The notes beneath the pieces were generated by a model. That model was given only the letters and a program-made list of their open reading frames with translations, did not search any database and was not told where the DNA came from. Shown piece by piece: positions 8,421 to 17,220 of a stretch of DNA of 64,000 nt. The position numbers and the translations under genes are program-made. Source of the DNA: Caballeronia glathei. GTDB lineage: Bacteria > Pseudomonadota > Gammaproteobacteria > Burkholderiales > Burkholderiaceae. The stretch covers positions 1 through 64,000 of the forward strand of contig NZ_JFHC01000026.1 of NCBI RefSeq assembly GCF_000698595.1. Reading direction: 5' to 3'. The number at the start of each line of letters is the position of its first letter. Position 1 is the first letter of the stretch.

Positions 8421-8903
8421 ATGCCGACTTCCGCAAAAACCGCTGCCAAGAAAGCCGCGACGAAGGTTGCCACGAAGGCCGCCGCCGCTCCGGCAAAGAA
8501 AGCAGCAGCTAAGAAGGTTGCCGCGAAGAACGTCACCGCGAAGCCAGTTGTCGCGGCCAAGAAGGTTGCCGTGAAGGCGGGTGCCTTGTCGCCGATCAAG
8601 GACACCTTCACGAAAGCGTCGCTTGCCGCTCATCTTGCAGACCGCGCAACGGTCGATCTGAAAGCCGTGAAGGCCGTGTTGTCCGCGCTGGAAGACACGA
8701 TCCTCGGCGCCGTCCACAAGAAGGGCGCCGGCGAGTTCACGCTGTCGGGCCTGTTGAAGATCTCGGCGCAAACCGTGCCGGCGAAGAAGAAGCGCTTCGG
8801 CAAGGACCCGTTCTCGGGCGAAGAGCGCTGGTTCCCGGCGAAACCGGCCAGCGTGCGCATCAAGGCACGCGCGCTGAAGAAGCTGAAGGACGCAGCAGCG
8901 TAA
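8421..8903 (+). CDS. HU-family DNA-binding protein with histone H1-like Lys/Ala tail
   Basis: The protein has 160 residues. The first 60 or so are almost only Ala, Lys, Val and Thr in AAKKAA/KKVAAK repeats like eukaryotic linker histone tails and Burkholderia/Bordetella H1-like proteins. Residues about 70-158 form an HU/IHF fold (SPIKDTFTKASLAAHLADRA, then LEDTILGAVHKKGAGEFTL and PAKPASVRIKARALKKLKD). It should be an abundant nucleoid protein that bends or bridges DNA, with the basic tail adding sequence-independent binding. GTAGGAGAAAC provides a strong ribosome-binding site, and a strong terminator follows. It is transcribed alone. Confidence 0.9.
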   Translation: MPTSAKTAAKKAATKVATKAAAAPAKKAAAKKVAAKNVTAKPVVAAKKVAVKAGALSPIKDTFTKASLAAHLADRATVDLKAVKAVLSALEDTILGAVHKKGAGEFTLSGLLKISAQTVPAKKKRFGKDPFSGEERWFPAKPASVRIKARALKKLKDAAA

Positions 8904-8963
8904 GCTTCATTAGCGCTTCTTTAGCGCTGCATTTGCGTTTCAAGTCAGGCGGTTCCGCACAAG

Positions 8964-8993
8964 GCCAGCTTCGTTTCGAAGCTGGCTTTTTTT
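8964..8993 (+). terminator. Rho-independent terminator of the HU-like gene
   Basis: GCCAGCTTCG and CGAAGCTGGC form a perfect 10-bp stem with a three-base loop, followed by seven T. Confidence 0.93.
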
Positions 8994-9067
8994 ATGCGTG
9001 CGCCCTTTCGAATGATCAGGAAGGCTTCTTTCAACCGGCTGCTACTTCGCGCCAGCTGCCGCTCCTT

Positions 9068-9481
9068 CTACCCGGCCGCGGGTTCGTCGAGCAACACGGT
9101 GAGCGTTCCCTTCTCACTCTGGCGGCCTGCTTCGTAGTGGATGTCATGGGGCGCGAGCTGCCGGATCGCGCGCGACAGACGCGGCACGAAGGTCGCGCCG
9201 AACCGTGCGATCAGTCTTTCGCGCGCGCCGTCGGTTGCGTTCGCGAGCCGGCGCAACTCGACAAGCGGCAAGCCGACGAAGAGATCGAGCGGCCAGGGCG
9301 GCGCGTCACGATCGTCGTTCGGGTTATCGGGCGCGCGGATGCGCAGGCCGGGCGGCACGTGCTCCGCGAGTTCCATCGTGAACGCATGGCCCACGTTGCT
9401 GGCAAGGGCCGCCTTCGCTTCGCTCAGCAAGAACGGGGCGAGGGATTCGAGGCGCGCGATTTCGTCGTCGATGAGCAGCAT
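9068..9481 (-). CDS. Conserved hypothetical protein, cytoplasmic
   Basis: This 137-residue protein begins MLLIDDEIARLESLAPFLLS and has a leucine-rich helical N-terminal third, a Pro/Asp-rich middle (APDNPNDDRDAPPWPLDLF) and a short C-terminal part with IRQLAPHDIHYEAG. GGAGGACGACC lies before the ATG, a very good ribosome-binding site, and codon use matches the neighbours. I recognise no family. It sits 63 bases downstream of the LysR gene on the same strand and may share its transcript. Confidence 0.6.
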   Translation of the reverse strand: MLLIDDEIARLESLAPFLLSEAKAALASNVGHAFTMELAEHVPPGLRIRAPDNPNDDRDAPPWPLDLFVGLPLVELRRLANATDGARERLIARFGATFVPRLSRAIRQLAPHDIHYEAGRQSEKGTLTVLLDEPAAG

Positions 9482-9544
9482 GGTCGTCCTCCTTCAGGCA
9501 TTGCTCACGATGCCAGCAAGCAGGATGCCGCCACGCCGCCCGGC

Positions 9545-10447
9545 TCAGCTTTTCTTGCGCTGCCGCGCCGCGTGCTGCAGGCAATCGACGAACAGCGACG
9601 CGGCTGGCGTGAGCGGGCTGTCGCGGCGGGTCACGACGCCTACTGAAATGGCGGGCAGACGGTCGGTGACCGGCAGGACGACGAGCCCTTCGCCGGCCCA
9701 CGAATGATCGACGAGCGGCGCGGGCATCGCCGCGATCGCATCCGAGCCGCACAGCAGGCCACGCGCGATGACGAAGCTCGGGCATTCGATCACGCGCTGC
9801 GGCGCGGGCAGGCCAAGCTCGTCGAAGAAGTCGAGCAGCGCGCGCGTCGAGCTTTCCGGCGACGGATTGAGCAACCACTCCGCGCCCGCCAGTTCGGCGA
9901 GCGACGTGCAATGACTGAGCGGATGATCGCGCCGCGCGACCACCACCGACCGGCTCTCGTACAGTTCCGCGTGATCGAACTCCGGTCCCAGATGCTCCGG
10001 CACGATCACCGCGACGACGAAATCGAGCGTCCCGTCGCGCAGGCGCGGCAGCGCGACGCCCGGAAACCCTTCGATGAAGCTCACGCGCGCATTCGGCATC
10101 TCGCGGCGAAACGCGCGATAAGCCTCGGGCAGGACCGAGATCGCCGCCGCCGGCGTGACGGCGACGCTCACGCTGCCGTTGGCGGCGCCCTTCATCTGCG
10201 CGATGTCGTCTTCGGCGCGCCGCATCTCGGTCACCATGAGCTGCGCGCGGATGCGCAACTGCTGCCCGAACGCGGTCAGCTGCACGCCGCGCGCCGTGCG
10301 CAGCACGAGCGGCACGCCGAGATGCTGCTCCAGCTCCTTGAGCGCTTTCGTCAGCGCGGCCTGCGACAAATGCAGGCTGCGCGCCGCCGCGCGAATGCTG
10401 CCCTGTTCGGCGACGCTCAGAAACGCGCGCAACTGGTGATACTTCAT
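9545..10447 (-). CDS. LysR-family transcriptional regulator
   Basis: This 300-residue protein has the LysR layout: an N-terminal winged HTH (MKYHQLRAFLSVAEQGSIRA, then SLHLSQAALTKALKELEQHLG) and a periplasmic-binding-protein-like effector domain from about residue 90. It is divergent from the M20 amidohydrolase-MFS pair, so it very likely regulates uptake and hydrolysis of an N-acyl amino acid. A dyad typical of LysR sites lies in the shared intergenic region. Confidence 0.88.
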   Translation of the reverse strand: MKYHQLRAFLSVAEQGSIRAAARSLHLSQAALTKALKELEQHLGVPLVLRTARGVQLTAFGQQLRIRAQLMVTEMRRAEDDIAQMKGAANGSVSVAVTPAAAISVLPEAYRAFRREMPNARVSFIEGFPGVALPRLRDGTLDFVVAVIVPEHLGPEFDHAELYESRSVVVARRDHPLSHCTSLAELAGAEWLLNPSPESSTRALLDFFDELGLPAPQRVIECPSFVIARGLLCGSDAIAAMPAPLVDHSWAGEGLVVLPVTDRLPAISVGVVTRRDSPLTPAASLFVDCLQHAARQRKKS

Positions 10448-10533
10448 GCTGGCGGGAACCTAGGGTTTATGCCGACAACCGGAGGTCGTCGTACGGCGAA
10501 ATAACTGTCTTTTGGTTTTCTTTTCGACTTTAT

Positions 10534-10555
10534 ATGCTTGGTTGCAACAAGTCAT
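10534..10555. promoter_or_regulatory. Candidate LysR-type binding site
   Basis: CTTG (10537-10540) and CAAG (10548-10551) form a dyad around GTTGCAA, flanked by ATG and CAT that extend the symmetry. It fits the T-N11-A rule for LysR sites and lies between the divergent LysR and amidohydrolase genes. Confidence 0.45.
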
Positions 10556-10631
10556 CTCCCGGTCACACCTTATTTACCCCTTAGTCACCCGAAACACCGC
10601 GCCTCACCCGCGTGAGCGCACAGGAGCCTTC

Positions 10632-11813
10632 ATGCTGTCAGTCGAACCCGTCATTCCCGGCATCGCCGCCATCGCGCCCGAATTCGTCGACGTGCGCCGC
10701 CGTATCCACGCGAACCCGGAACTCGCGTTCCAGGAAACGGCCACGAGCGCACTCGTCGCGCAACTGCTCGCCGAGTGGGGCTACGACGTGCATCGCGGGC
10801 TGGGCGGCACGGGTGTGGTAGGCGTGCTGCGGCACGGCGGCGGGGCGCGGCGCATCGGTTTGCGCGCCGACATGGATGCGCTGCCGATCGAGGAAGCCAC
10901 GGGCCTCCCCTACGCGAGCGCCACGCCGAAGACGATGCACGCCTGCGGCCACGACGGCCACACCGCGATGCTGCTGTGCGCCGCGCGCTATCTCGCCGAA
11001 AGCCGGCAGTTCTCCGGCACGCTCAACGTGATCTTCCAGCCGGCCGAGGAAGGCGAGGGCGGCGCGCGCGCGATGATCGAGGACGGGCTTTTCGAACGGT
11101 TTCCCTGCGACGCCGTCTTCGGGCTGCACAACATGCCGGGCTTCGCCGCGGGCGACATGAGCTTTTGCCCCGGCCCGGGCATGGCTTCGTCGGACCGTGT
11201 GACGATCACCGTGCGCGGCCATGGCGGCCACGGCGCGATGCCGCATCTCGCGCGCGATCCGATGCCCGCGGTCGCGTCGATCATGCTGGGGCTGAACAGC
11301 CTCGTCGCGCGTGAAGTGGATGCGCAAAAGCCGGCCGTGGTCTCGGTCGGCAGCGTGCAGGCGGGCGATACCCACAACGTGATTCCGCAGACCGCGCTGA
11401 TGAAGCTCTCCGTGCGCGCGCTCGATGCCGGCGTGCGCGCGCTTTTGCAGCAACGCATCACCGCGCTCGTGCATGCGCAGGCGGCGGCGTACGGCTGCGA
11501 GGCGGACATCGACTATGAACTGGGCTACCCGGTGCTCGTCAATCACGACGAGCCGACCGCGTTCGCCGCCGATGTCGCGAAGAAGATGCTCGGCGCGGGG
11601 CGCGTGAACGACGCCGCAGCGCCGCTCATGGGCAGCGAAGACTTCGCGTACATGCTCGAAGTGCGCCCCGGCAGCTACGCCTGGATCGGCAACGGCACCG
11701 GCAGCAAGGGCGGCTGCATGGTCCACAACCCCGGCTACGACTTCAACGACGACATTCTCGCGATCGGCGCGAGCTACTGGGTGCGGCTCGCGGAAGCGTA
11801 CCTCGCCGACTGA
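10632..11813 (+). CDS. M20-family amidohydrolase (hippurate hydrolase / N-acyl-amino acid amidohydrolase type)
   Basis: This 393-residue cytoplasmic metallohydrolase shows the M20D metal and catalytic motifs GLRADMDALPIEEATG, TMHACGHDGHTAML, FQPAEEGEGGARAMI with the Glu pair, and HGGHGAMPHLARDP of the dimerisation/lid domain. A late metal ligand lies in PLMGSEDFAYML. Family members release amino acids from acyl conjugates such as hippurate, N-acetyl amino acids or IAA-amino acids. CAGGAG 6-11 bases before the ATG sets the start. It is followed 34 bases later by an MFS transporter that probably imports the substrate. Confidence 0.9.
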   Translation: MLSVEPVIPGIAAIAPEFVDVRRRIHANPELAFQETATSALVAQLLAEWGYDVHRGLGGTGVVGVLRHGGGARRIGLRADMDALPIEEATGLPYASATPKTMHACGHDGHTAMLLCAARYLAESRQFSGTLNVIFQPAEEGEGGARAMIEDGLFERFPCDAVFGLHNMPGFAAGDMSFCPGPGMASSDRVTITVRGHGGHGAMPHLARDPMPAVASIMLGLNSLVAREVDAQKPAVVSVGSVQAGDTHNVIPQTALMKLSVRALDAGVRALLQQRITALVHAQAAAYGCEADIDYELGYPVLVNHDEPTAFAADVAKKMLGAGRVNDAAAPLMGSEDFAYMLEVRPGSYAWIGNGTGSKGGCMVHNPGYDFNDDILAIGASYWVRLAEAYLAD

Positions 11814-11847
11814 ACCCACTGCGGCGCGCCGCGCATCGAGAGACATC

Positions 11848-13161
11848 ATGAAGACACACACGTTGGCAGGCGTTTCGCCCCCCCCGGGCGCAGTCCTGAC
11901 GCGCAAGCAGAGCCGCGCGCGGGTCGTGACGGCGGCGGCGGTCGGCAATGCGCTGGAGTTCTACGACTTCACGGTCTATGGCTTCTTCGCGCTGCTGATC
12001 GGCAAGCTGTTCTTTCCCGTGCACGATCCGCTCGGCCAGCTGCTGCTCGCGGTCGCGAGCTTCGGGGTCGGCTTTTTCACGCGGCCGCTCGGCGGGCTCA
12101 TGATCGGCATGTACGCCGATCGCGCCGGCCGCAAGAACGCGATGGTCCTCACGCTCGGGCTGATGGCCGCCGGCACCGCGATGATCGCGCTCGCGCCCAC
12201 CTACGCGCAGGTCGGCGTCGCCGCGCCCGTGATCCTCGTGATCGCGCGGCTCATCCAGGGTTTTTCGGCGGGCGGCGAGGTCGGGGCGTCGACGACCCTC
12301 CTGCTCGAACAGGCACCTGCGAACCGGCGCGGCTTCTATGCGTCGTGGCAGTTCGCGAGCCAGGGCATCGCCGCGCTTGCGGGCGCGCTGACGGGCGTGC
12401 TGCTCACCGCGTCGCTTTCGACCGCGCAGCTCGAAAGCTGGGGCTGGCGCGTGCCGTTCGTGATCGGCACGCTGATCGTGCCGGTCGGCTGGTGGCTGCG
12501 CCGCACGCTCGAGGAAGAGCCGCCGCGCGCACTCGCCGCAAAGCCGCCGAAGCTGCCGCTCATCGACGTGCTGCGCGATCACCGGCGCGCCGTGCTCACC
12601 GGGCTTGGACTCACGATCGGCGGCACCGCGGCGCATTTCATCATCGTGTTCTATCTGTCGATCTACGGCGTGAAGATGCTCGGCCTGCCCGCGTGGACGT
12701 CGATGCTTTCCGGCTGCGTGTCGGGCGCGATCCTGTTCGTGCTCGCGCCCATCGGCGGCCACCTGTCGGATCGCTTCGGCCGCAACCGGATGGCGCAGGC
12801 GACGCGCATCGTGCTGATGCTCGCGATCTATCCGGCGTTCGTCGCGCTCAACCGGTGGCCTTCCGCGGCAACGCTGCTCGCCGTGGTGACGGCGCTCTCG
12901 TGCGTGCATGCGATCAACGTAGGCGGCGTCGGCGCGATGCTCGGCGAACTGTTCCCGCGCGCCGTGCGCGCGACGGGTGCCGCCGTGGTCTACAGCGTGG
13001 GCGTGGCGATCTTCGGCGGGTTCGCGCAGTTCTTCGTGACCTCGCTCATCGTCGTCACGGGCAGCACGCTGGCGCCCGCGTGGTACGTGATCGCGTGCGG
13101 CGTGGCGAGCCTCGTCGCCGTGGCGTTCATGAAGGAGCGCTCGGGCGAGGCGATCGACTGA
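11848..13161 (+). CDS. MFS metabolite:proton symporter (MHS/ShiA-ProP type)
   Basis: This 437-residue transporter has about 12 membrane segments. The N-terminal NALEFYDFTVYGFFALLIGK and the loop motif GMYADRAGRKNAMVLTLGLM are characteristic of the metabolite:H+ symporter family (ShiA, ProP, KgtP relatives), with RLIQGFSAGGEVG further on. It probably brings in the carboxylate or conjugate that the upstream amidohydrolase splits. The stop is one base from the convergent LysR gene's stop, with no terminator between them. Confidence 0.88.
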   Translation: MKTHTLAGVSPPPGAVLTRKQSRARVVTAAAVGNALEFYDFTVYGFFALLIGKLFFPVHDPLGQLLLAVASFGVGFFTRPLGGLMIGMYADRAGRKNAMVLTLGLMAAGTAMIALAPTYAQVGVAAPVILVIARLIQGFSAGGEVGASTTLLLEQAPANRRGFYASWQFASQGIAALAGALTGVLLTASLSTAQLESWGWRVPFVIGTLIVPVGWWLRRTLEEEPPRALAAKPPKLPLIDVLRDHRRAVLTGLGLTIGGTAAHFIIVFYLSIYGVKMLGLPAWTSMLSGCVSGAILFVLAPIGGHLSDRFGRNRMAQATRIVLMLAIYPAFVALNRWPSAATLLAVVTALSCVHAINVGGVGAMLGELFPRAVRATGAAVVYSVGVAIFGGFAQFFVTSLIVVTGSTLAPAWYVIACGVASLVAVAFMKERSGEAID

Positions 13162-13162
13162 T

Positions 13163-14053
13163 CTAGGCGGCCGTCTCGAAAATGTCCCGCAGCCACTGCG
13201 CGAACACGCGCACACGCGACGAAAGCTGCCGGTGCTGCGGGTAGAGCACGGATACCGGCATCGGCGGCGGCGGCAGGTCCGGCAGCACGATTTTCAGGCG
13301 GCCGTCCGCCAGTTCGCTCCCCACGCGATAGCGCGGCACCTGCACGATGCCGAGCCCCGCGACGGCCGCCCCGGTGTACAGGTCGGCGCCGGTCACGGAG
13401 ATCGACGCCGCGAGCTGGACCGCTTCCACGTGGTCGCCGACGGTGAATTCGAGCGGCACCGACTTGCCCGTGCCGCTCGAAATGTAGTTGATGGCGCGAT
13501 GTGCCGGCAGCGCTTCGAGATCGGCGGGTTCGCCGTACTTCGCGAGGTACGCGGGGCTTGCGACGCTCACCTGGGCGAGCAGCGCCACGCGCCGCCCGAC
13601 CATCGATGAATCCTGCAACTGGCCCGCGCGCAGCACGCAGTCGATGCCTTCGCGCACCAGGTCGACCAGCCGGTCGTCCTCGCCGATATACAGCTCGATG
13701 TCCGGATACTGCGCGATGAAATCCGGCAGCGCGGGCACGACGAAGTGCTTCGCGAGCGTGCCCTGCAGATTCACGCGCAGCAGCCCCTTCGGGTCGGCAT
13801 GCCGGAACGAGCCTTCCGCTTCCTCCAGATCCGCGATCAGGCGCACGCAGCGGCGGTAGTGCGCCTCGCCGTCGTGTGTCAGGCGCACCGTGCGCGTCGT
13901 GCGTTCGAGCAGCCGCGTGCCGAGCCGCGCTTCCAGGCGCTTCATCATGTTCGTGACGGTTGCGCGCGGGACCTGCAGGTCGTCCGCCGCCTGCGTGAAG
14001 CTGCGGCGATCCGCGATGCGCACGAAAACCTGCATCTCCTGAAAACGGTCCAT
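13163..14053 (-). CDS. LysR-family transcriptional regulator
   Basis: This 296-residue LysR regulator starts MDRFQEMQVFVRIADRRSFT, with an HTH (ADDLQVPRATVTNMMKRLEA) and an effector domain. The CrgA/DsdC-like subgroup signature, a short linker with RLTHDGEAHYRRC, is visible. It is divergent from the SDR gene at 14200 and probably controls it. The ATG at 14053 begins exactly at the HTH; in-frame starts upstream add unrelated residues. Confidence 0.87.
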   Translation of the reverse strand: MDRFQEMQVFVRIADRRSFTQAADDLQVPRATVTNMMKRLEARLGTRLLERTTRTVRLTHDGEAHYRRCVRLIADLEEAEGSFRHADPKGLLRVNLQGTLAKHFVVPALPDFIAQYPDIELYIGEDDRLVDLVREGIDCVLRAGQLQDSSMVGRRVALLAQVSVASPAYLAKYGEPADLEALPAHRAINYISSGTGKSVPLEFTVGDHVEAVQLAASISVTGADLYTGAAVAGLGIVQVPRYRVGSELADGRLKIVLPDLPPPPMPVSVLYPQHRQLSSRVRVFAQWLRDIFETAA

Positions 14054-14199
14054 GACGGAATTCCGAAACATTATTGAAGTAAATGGAACGATGATGCCAC
14101 TTTGCGGGTAATGATCTCCCAATCCGAATGATCCATGATTCACCTCACCAACGGCAACAACCCCGGCAACCCCAATAACCCGCTGTGAGGAGAGAAATC

Positions 14200-14943
14200 A
14201 TGAACCAGATCAAGAACGCACGTGTTGCCATCGTGACCGGCGCCGCCCGCGGCATCGGTGCGGCGGTCGCGCGCCGGCTCGCCAGCGATGGCTTCGCCGT
14301 CGCGGTCAACTATGCGTCGAGCTCGAAGGAGGCGGACGCCGTCGTCGCCGAGCTCGAGGCGAACGGCGCGAAGGCGATCGCGGTGCAGGCCGACGTGCGC
14401 AATCCCGACGACGTGCGCCGGATGTTCGACACCACCGAAGAGAAGCTTGGCAAGGTCGATGTGCTCGTGAACAACGCGGGCGTGCTGAAGACCATGCCGC
14501 TCGCCGGCACGACCGACGACTTCTTCTCGCAGGCCTTCGACATCAACGTGCGCGGCACCTTCAACACGCTGCGCGAAGCGGCGGCGCGTATCAACGGCGG
14601 CGGGCGCATCGTGAATTTCTCGAGCAGCTCGGTCGGGATGAACCTGCCGGGCTACGCGGTCTACAACGCGACGAAGGCGGCGGTCGAATCGTTCACCCGC
14701 GTGTTCTCGAAGGAACTGCGCGGCCGCAACGTCACCGTGAACGCCGTTGCACCGGGTCCGATCGCGACCGAGCTGTTCTTCGAGGGAAAGGACGAGAAGA
14801 CGGTGGACATGTTCGTCAAGATGGCGCCGCTCGAGCGGCTTGGCCAGCCGGAAGAGGCCGCGTCGGCGGTGTCGTTCCTGGCCGGCCCCGACGGCGGCTG
14901 GGTGAACGGACAAGTCCTGCGCGCGAACGGCGGGGTCGTCTGA
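14200..14943 (+). CDS. SDR-family NAD(P)-dependent oxidoreductase
   Basis: This 247-residue classical short-chain dehydrogenase has the cofactor motif TGAARGIG at residues 13-20, NNAG at about 89-92 and the active-site pair Tyr-x-x-x-Lys in YNATK. The catalytic Ser is in FSSSSVG, and PGPIATELF follows. The substrate is unknown; it resembles the 3-oxoacyl-ACP reductase-like SDRs that often pair with a divergent LysR regulator. TGAGGAGAGAA is the ribosome-binding site. Confidence 0.88.
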   Translation: MNQIKNARVAIVTGAARGIGAAVARRLASDGFAVAVNYASSSKEADAVVAELEANGAKAIAVQADVRNPDDVRRMFDTTEEKLGKVDVLVNNAGVLKTMPLAGTTDDFFSQAFDINVRGTFNTLREAAARINGGGRIVNFSSSSVGMNLPGYAVYNATKAAVESFTRVFSKELRGRNVTVNAVAPGPIATELFFEGKDEKTVDMFVKMAPLERLGQPEEAASAVSFLAGPDGGWVNGQVLRANGGVV

Positions 14944-15106
14944 CGCGCATATCGAAAGCGGCGGACGAAGGGCCGGACGGACGAAAGGCCGGCGCCCGCC
15001 ACCGGAACGCACATGAAACTCCTGCTTCGCCTTGCATTCGCCGCATTGCTGCCGTTGCTCATTGGATTCTGCGATACGTGCGCCACCACTGTCAGGAAAC
15101 CCGCCC

Positions 15107-15526
15107 ATGAGAGCCTCGACGACCCATCTCTATCTGCTGAGAAGGACGCCTTTCTTCACCGGTCTGTCGACGGAACAGCTGCGCTACGTCATCGGCCACT
15201 CGCGCGAGTGGGAGGCGCAGGCGGCCACCGTTGTTGCGGGATCGGCGGACGAAGCGGACGACGTCTGGATTCTCCTCGACGGCGGCTGGCAGGTGCAGTA
15301 CGAAGGGCGCAGCTATCCGTCGGGCCATGCGAGCCCCGGCAAGTGGTACAGCCCGCGCCAGCTTGACGGCGACTGCGTGCTCCTCACGACCGAACACAGT
15401 TATGTGATGAAGATTGCGCGCGCCGACTTCGACGCGATGATCGAAGAGGGCTTTGCGTTCAAAAAGCACCTGGACGCGGGCATCGCCTACTACCGGTCGA
15501 TCCGCGCAGGCACCGCGGCGCAATGA
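15107..15526 (+). CDS. Cyclic nucleotide-binding-like domain protein, no DNA-binding domain
   Basis: This 139-residue protein begins MRASTTHLYLLRRTPFFTGL, and STEQLRYVIGHSREWEAQAA with a later WILLDGGWQVQYEG matches the beta-barrel start of Crp/cNMP-binding domains. The usual phosphate-binding cassette (GE...RxA) is not conserved and no HTH follows. It is probably a sensor-type single domain with another or no ligand. It converges on the LysR gene at 15536 with a 9-base gap. There is no clear Shine-Dalgarno, so the start is less certain. Confidence 0.6.
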   Translation: MRASTTHLYLLRRTPFFTGLSTEQLRYVIGHSREWEAQAATVVAGSADEADDVWILLDGGWQVQYEGRSYPSGHASPGKWYSPRQLDGDCVLLTTEHSYVMKIARADFDAMIEEGFAFKKHLDAGIAYYRSIRAGTAAQ

Positions 15527-15535
15527 CGCCGGAAT

Positions 15536-16456
15536 TCAGGCGCCGCGGTCGCGCAGCTTCTCCACGAGGAAATCGACGAAACTGCGCACCCGCGCCGACA
15601 TGTGGCGGCTGTGCGGATAGATCAGCACGAACGGCCGCGACGCGCCGCCGAAGGACGGCAGCACCTCGACGAGCGTTCCCGCCTGCAGGTCGCGCTCGAT
15701 GACGAACCGGTAGGTCTGGAACAGCCCCGCGCCGTTGCGCGCGAGCGTGACGCCGCCCAGCACGTCGCCGGCGGTGGAGTAGGCGCCGTCCATCATGCGC
15801 TCGGTCATGGCGCCGTCTTCCATGAAGAGCCACGGAATGCGGCGGCCGCTGCTCGGCAGGTCGAACAGGATGCACTCGTGGCGCTCCAGGTCGTCGGGCG
15901 ACTTCGGCTTGCCTGCCCGCTTCAGATAGCCCGGCGTGCCGACGATCACCAGTTCCGCGTCCTCGAGCTTGCGCGCGATCAGGTTGGATTCGTCCGGCGC
16001 GCGTCCGCGAATCGCGAGGTCGAAGCTCTCTTCCGCGAAGTCGATGTTGCGGTTGCTGATGTGCACTTCCACGCGCACCTGCGGATGGCGCTCGCGAAAC
16101 TCGGCGAGGATCGGCAGCACGCGATAGTGCGCATAAGGCGTCGGCATGCTGATGCGCAGCACGCCGGCCGGCGCGACCTGCTGGCCCGTCGCCTGCCGCT
16201 CCGCTTCGACGAGTTGCGCGAGCGCGTCGCGGCATTGTTCGAAATAGGCGCGGCCGGCGTCGGTCAGGCGGATCTGGCGCGTCGTGCGCACGAAAAGCCG
16301 CACGCCCATGCGTTCCTCCAGCCGCGAAACCGACCGGCTCACGGCCGCCGGCGTGACTCCCGCCGCCGTCGCGGCCGCGGTGAAGCTCGCCAGTTCGGCC
16401 GCGAGACAAAACAGTTCGATGCTGCCAAGCTGGACGTCGTCGAATTGGCGTTTCAT
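15536..16456 (-). CDS. LysR-family transcriptional regulator
   Basis: This 306-residue regulator has the usual HTH (QLGSIELFCLAAELASFTAA, then GVTPAAVSRSVSRLEERMGV) and an effector-binding domain with YFEQCRDALAQLVEAE linker. A run of ILRISMPTPYAHYRVLP resembles CrgA-like LysR proteins. It lies 53 bases downstream of the CGNR gene on the same strand and could be cotranscribed with it. Target genes are not evident. Confidence 0.87.
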   Translation of the reverse strand: MKRQFDDVQLGSIELFCLAAELASFTAAATAAGVTPAAVSRSVSRLEERMGVRLFVRTTRQIRLTDAGRAYFEQCRDALAQLVEAERQATGQQVAPAGVLRISMPTPYAHYRVLPILAEFRERHPQVRVEVHISNRNIDFAEESFDLAIRGRAPDESNLIARKLEDAELVIVGTPGYLKRAGKPKSPDDLERHECILFDLPSSGRRIPWLFMEDGAMTERMMDGAYSTAGDVLGGVTLARNGAGLFQTYRFVIERDLQAGTLVEVLPSFGGASRPFVLIYPHSRHMSARVRSFVDFLVEKLRDRGA

Positions 16457-16509
16457 GGTTGTTGTTGTTCAAGGATTGGCGGCGGACCGGGCGCGGCGCG
16501 CCCGGACGG

Positions 16510-17073
16510 CTATTTCTCCTGCCGGCGGCGGAAGCTCGCCACCTTGTGTCGGTTGCCGCACAGCGCCATGCTGCACCAGCGCCGCCGGTGCGACTTCGTG
16601 CGGTCGTAGAAATACAGCGTGCATTCCGGATGCTCGCATTTACGCACGAGATTGAAGTCGGCGGTGGCGAGCAGTTCCGCCGCCGATTGCGCGAGCGGCA
16701 TCAGCAGTTGCTCGGGCGTCGCCTGCTCGTGTCGATGCTCGACATGCAGGTTCCCCGCATCGTCCTCCACCAGTTGTACTTCATACCGGCCGCGTGCGAG
16801 AAACGCGTTCAGGCCGGCGAGATCGAGCTTCTCGCCAGCCTTGCGTTGCGCGACGAGCTTGCGCACGACTTCGCGCAAGGACCGCGCCGCATCGCGCAGG
16901 GCGAGCGGCGGGTAGGACGGCGCTTCGTCCGGCTGTGTCACGCCCGCCTGCGCGAGCCACTGCGTGACGTCTTCGTCGGATTGCCAGAAGTCGAGCGGCT
17001 TGCCGTCGACGTTCGCGACCGTGTTCAGCAGGTCGAGGGCGGGGTGGTCGGCGATCAGGATGGGGTCGGGCAT
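16510..17073 (-). CDS. CGNR zinc-finger / ABATE-domain regulator
   Basis: This 187-residue protein has an N-terminal ABATE-type region (LIADHPALDLLNTVANVDG) and a C-terminal CGNR zinc finger in which CEHPECTLYFYDRTKSHRRR is followed by WCSMALCGNRHKVASFRRRQ. Family members are thought to bind DNA or RNA and act as stress or ligand-responsive regulators. It is divergent from an alpha/beta hydrolase gene preceded by a strong promoter, which is the likely target. Confidence 0.85.
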   Translation of the reverse strand: MPDPILIADHPALDLLNTVANVDGKPLDFWQSDEDVTQWLAQAGVTQPDEAPSYPPLALRDAARSLREVVRKLVAQRKAGEKLDLAGLNAFLARGRYEVQLVEDDAGNLHVEHRHEQATPEQLLMPLAQSAAELLATADFNLVRKCEHPECTLYFYDRTKSHRRRWCSMALCGNRHKVASFRRRQEK

Positions 17074-17101
17074 GACAGGCCTTATTAAGCGGATGTCTCA
17101 A

Positions 17102-17155
17102 ATGTAACTGCTAAAAAACTATTTGACAAGTTACGAGGCGTCGCTATGATGTAAC
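17102..17155 (+). promoter_or_regulatory. Sigma70 promoter of the alpha/beta hydrolase, with ATGTAAC repeats
   Basis: TTGACA (17123-17128) and TATGAT (17145-17150) are separated by 16 bases. Two direct ATGTAAC copies (17102-17108 and 17149-17155) bracket this promoter, the second overlapping the -10 box, and an inverted GTTAC lies at 17130-17134. This is a plausible operator for the divergent CGNR regulator. Confidence 0.6.
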
Positions 17156-17220
17156 CGTTGTTTTTAACTTATAACGGTTTCAACCGATCGGTCGAGTCAA
17201 CTTCCAACGGAGAGTCAGTC

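Noticed and set aside
15013-15366. A 117-residue frame with a signal-peptide-like start (MKLLLRLAFAALLPLLIGF)
   Set aside because: After about 35 residues it becomes the shadow of the overlapping cNMP-like gene, with no mature-domain character.
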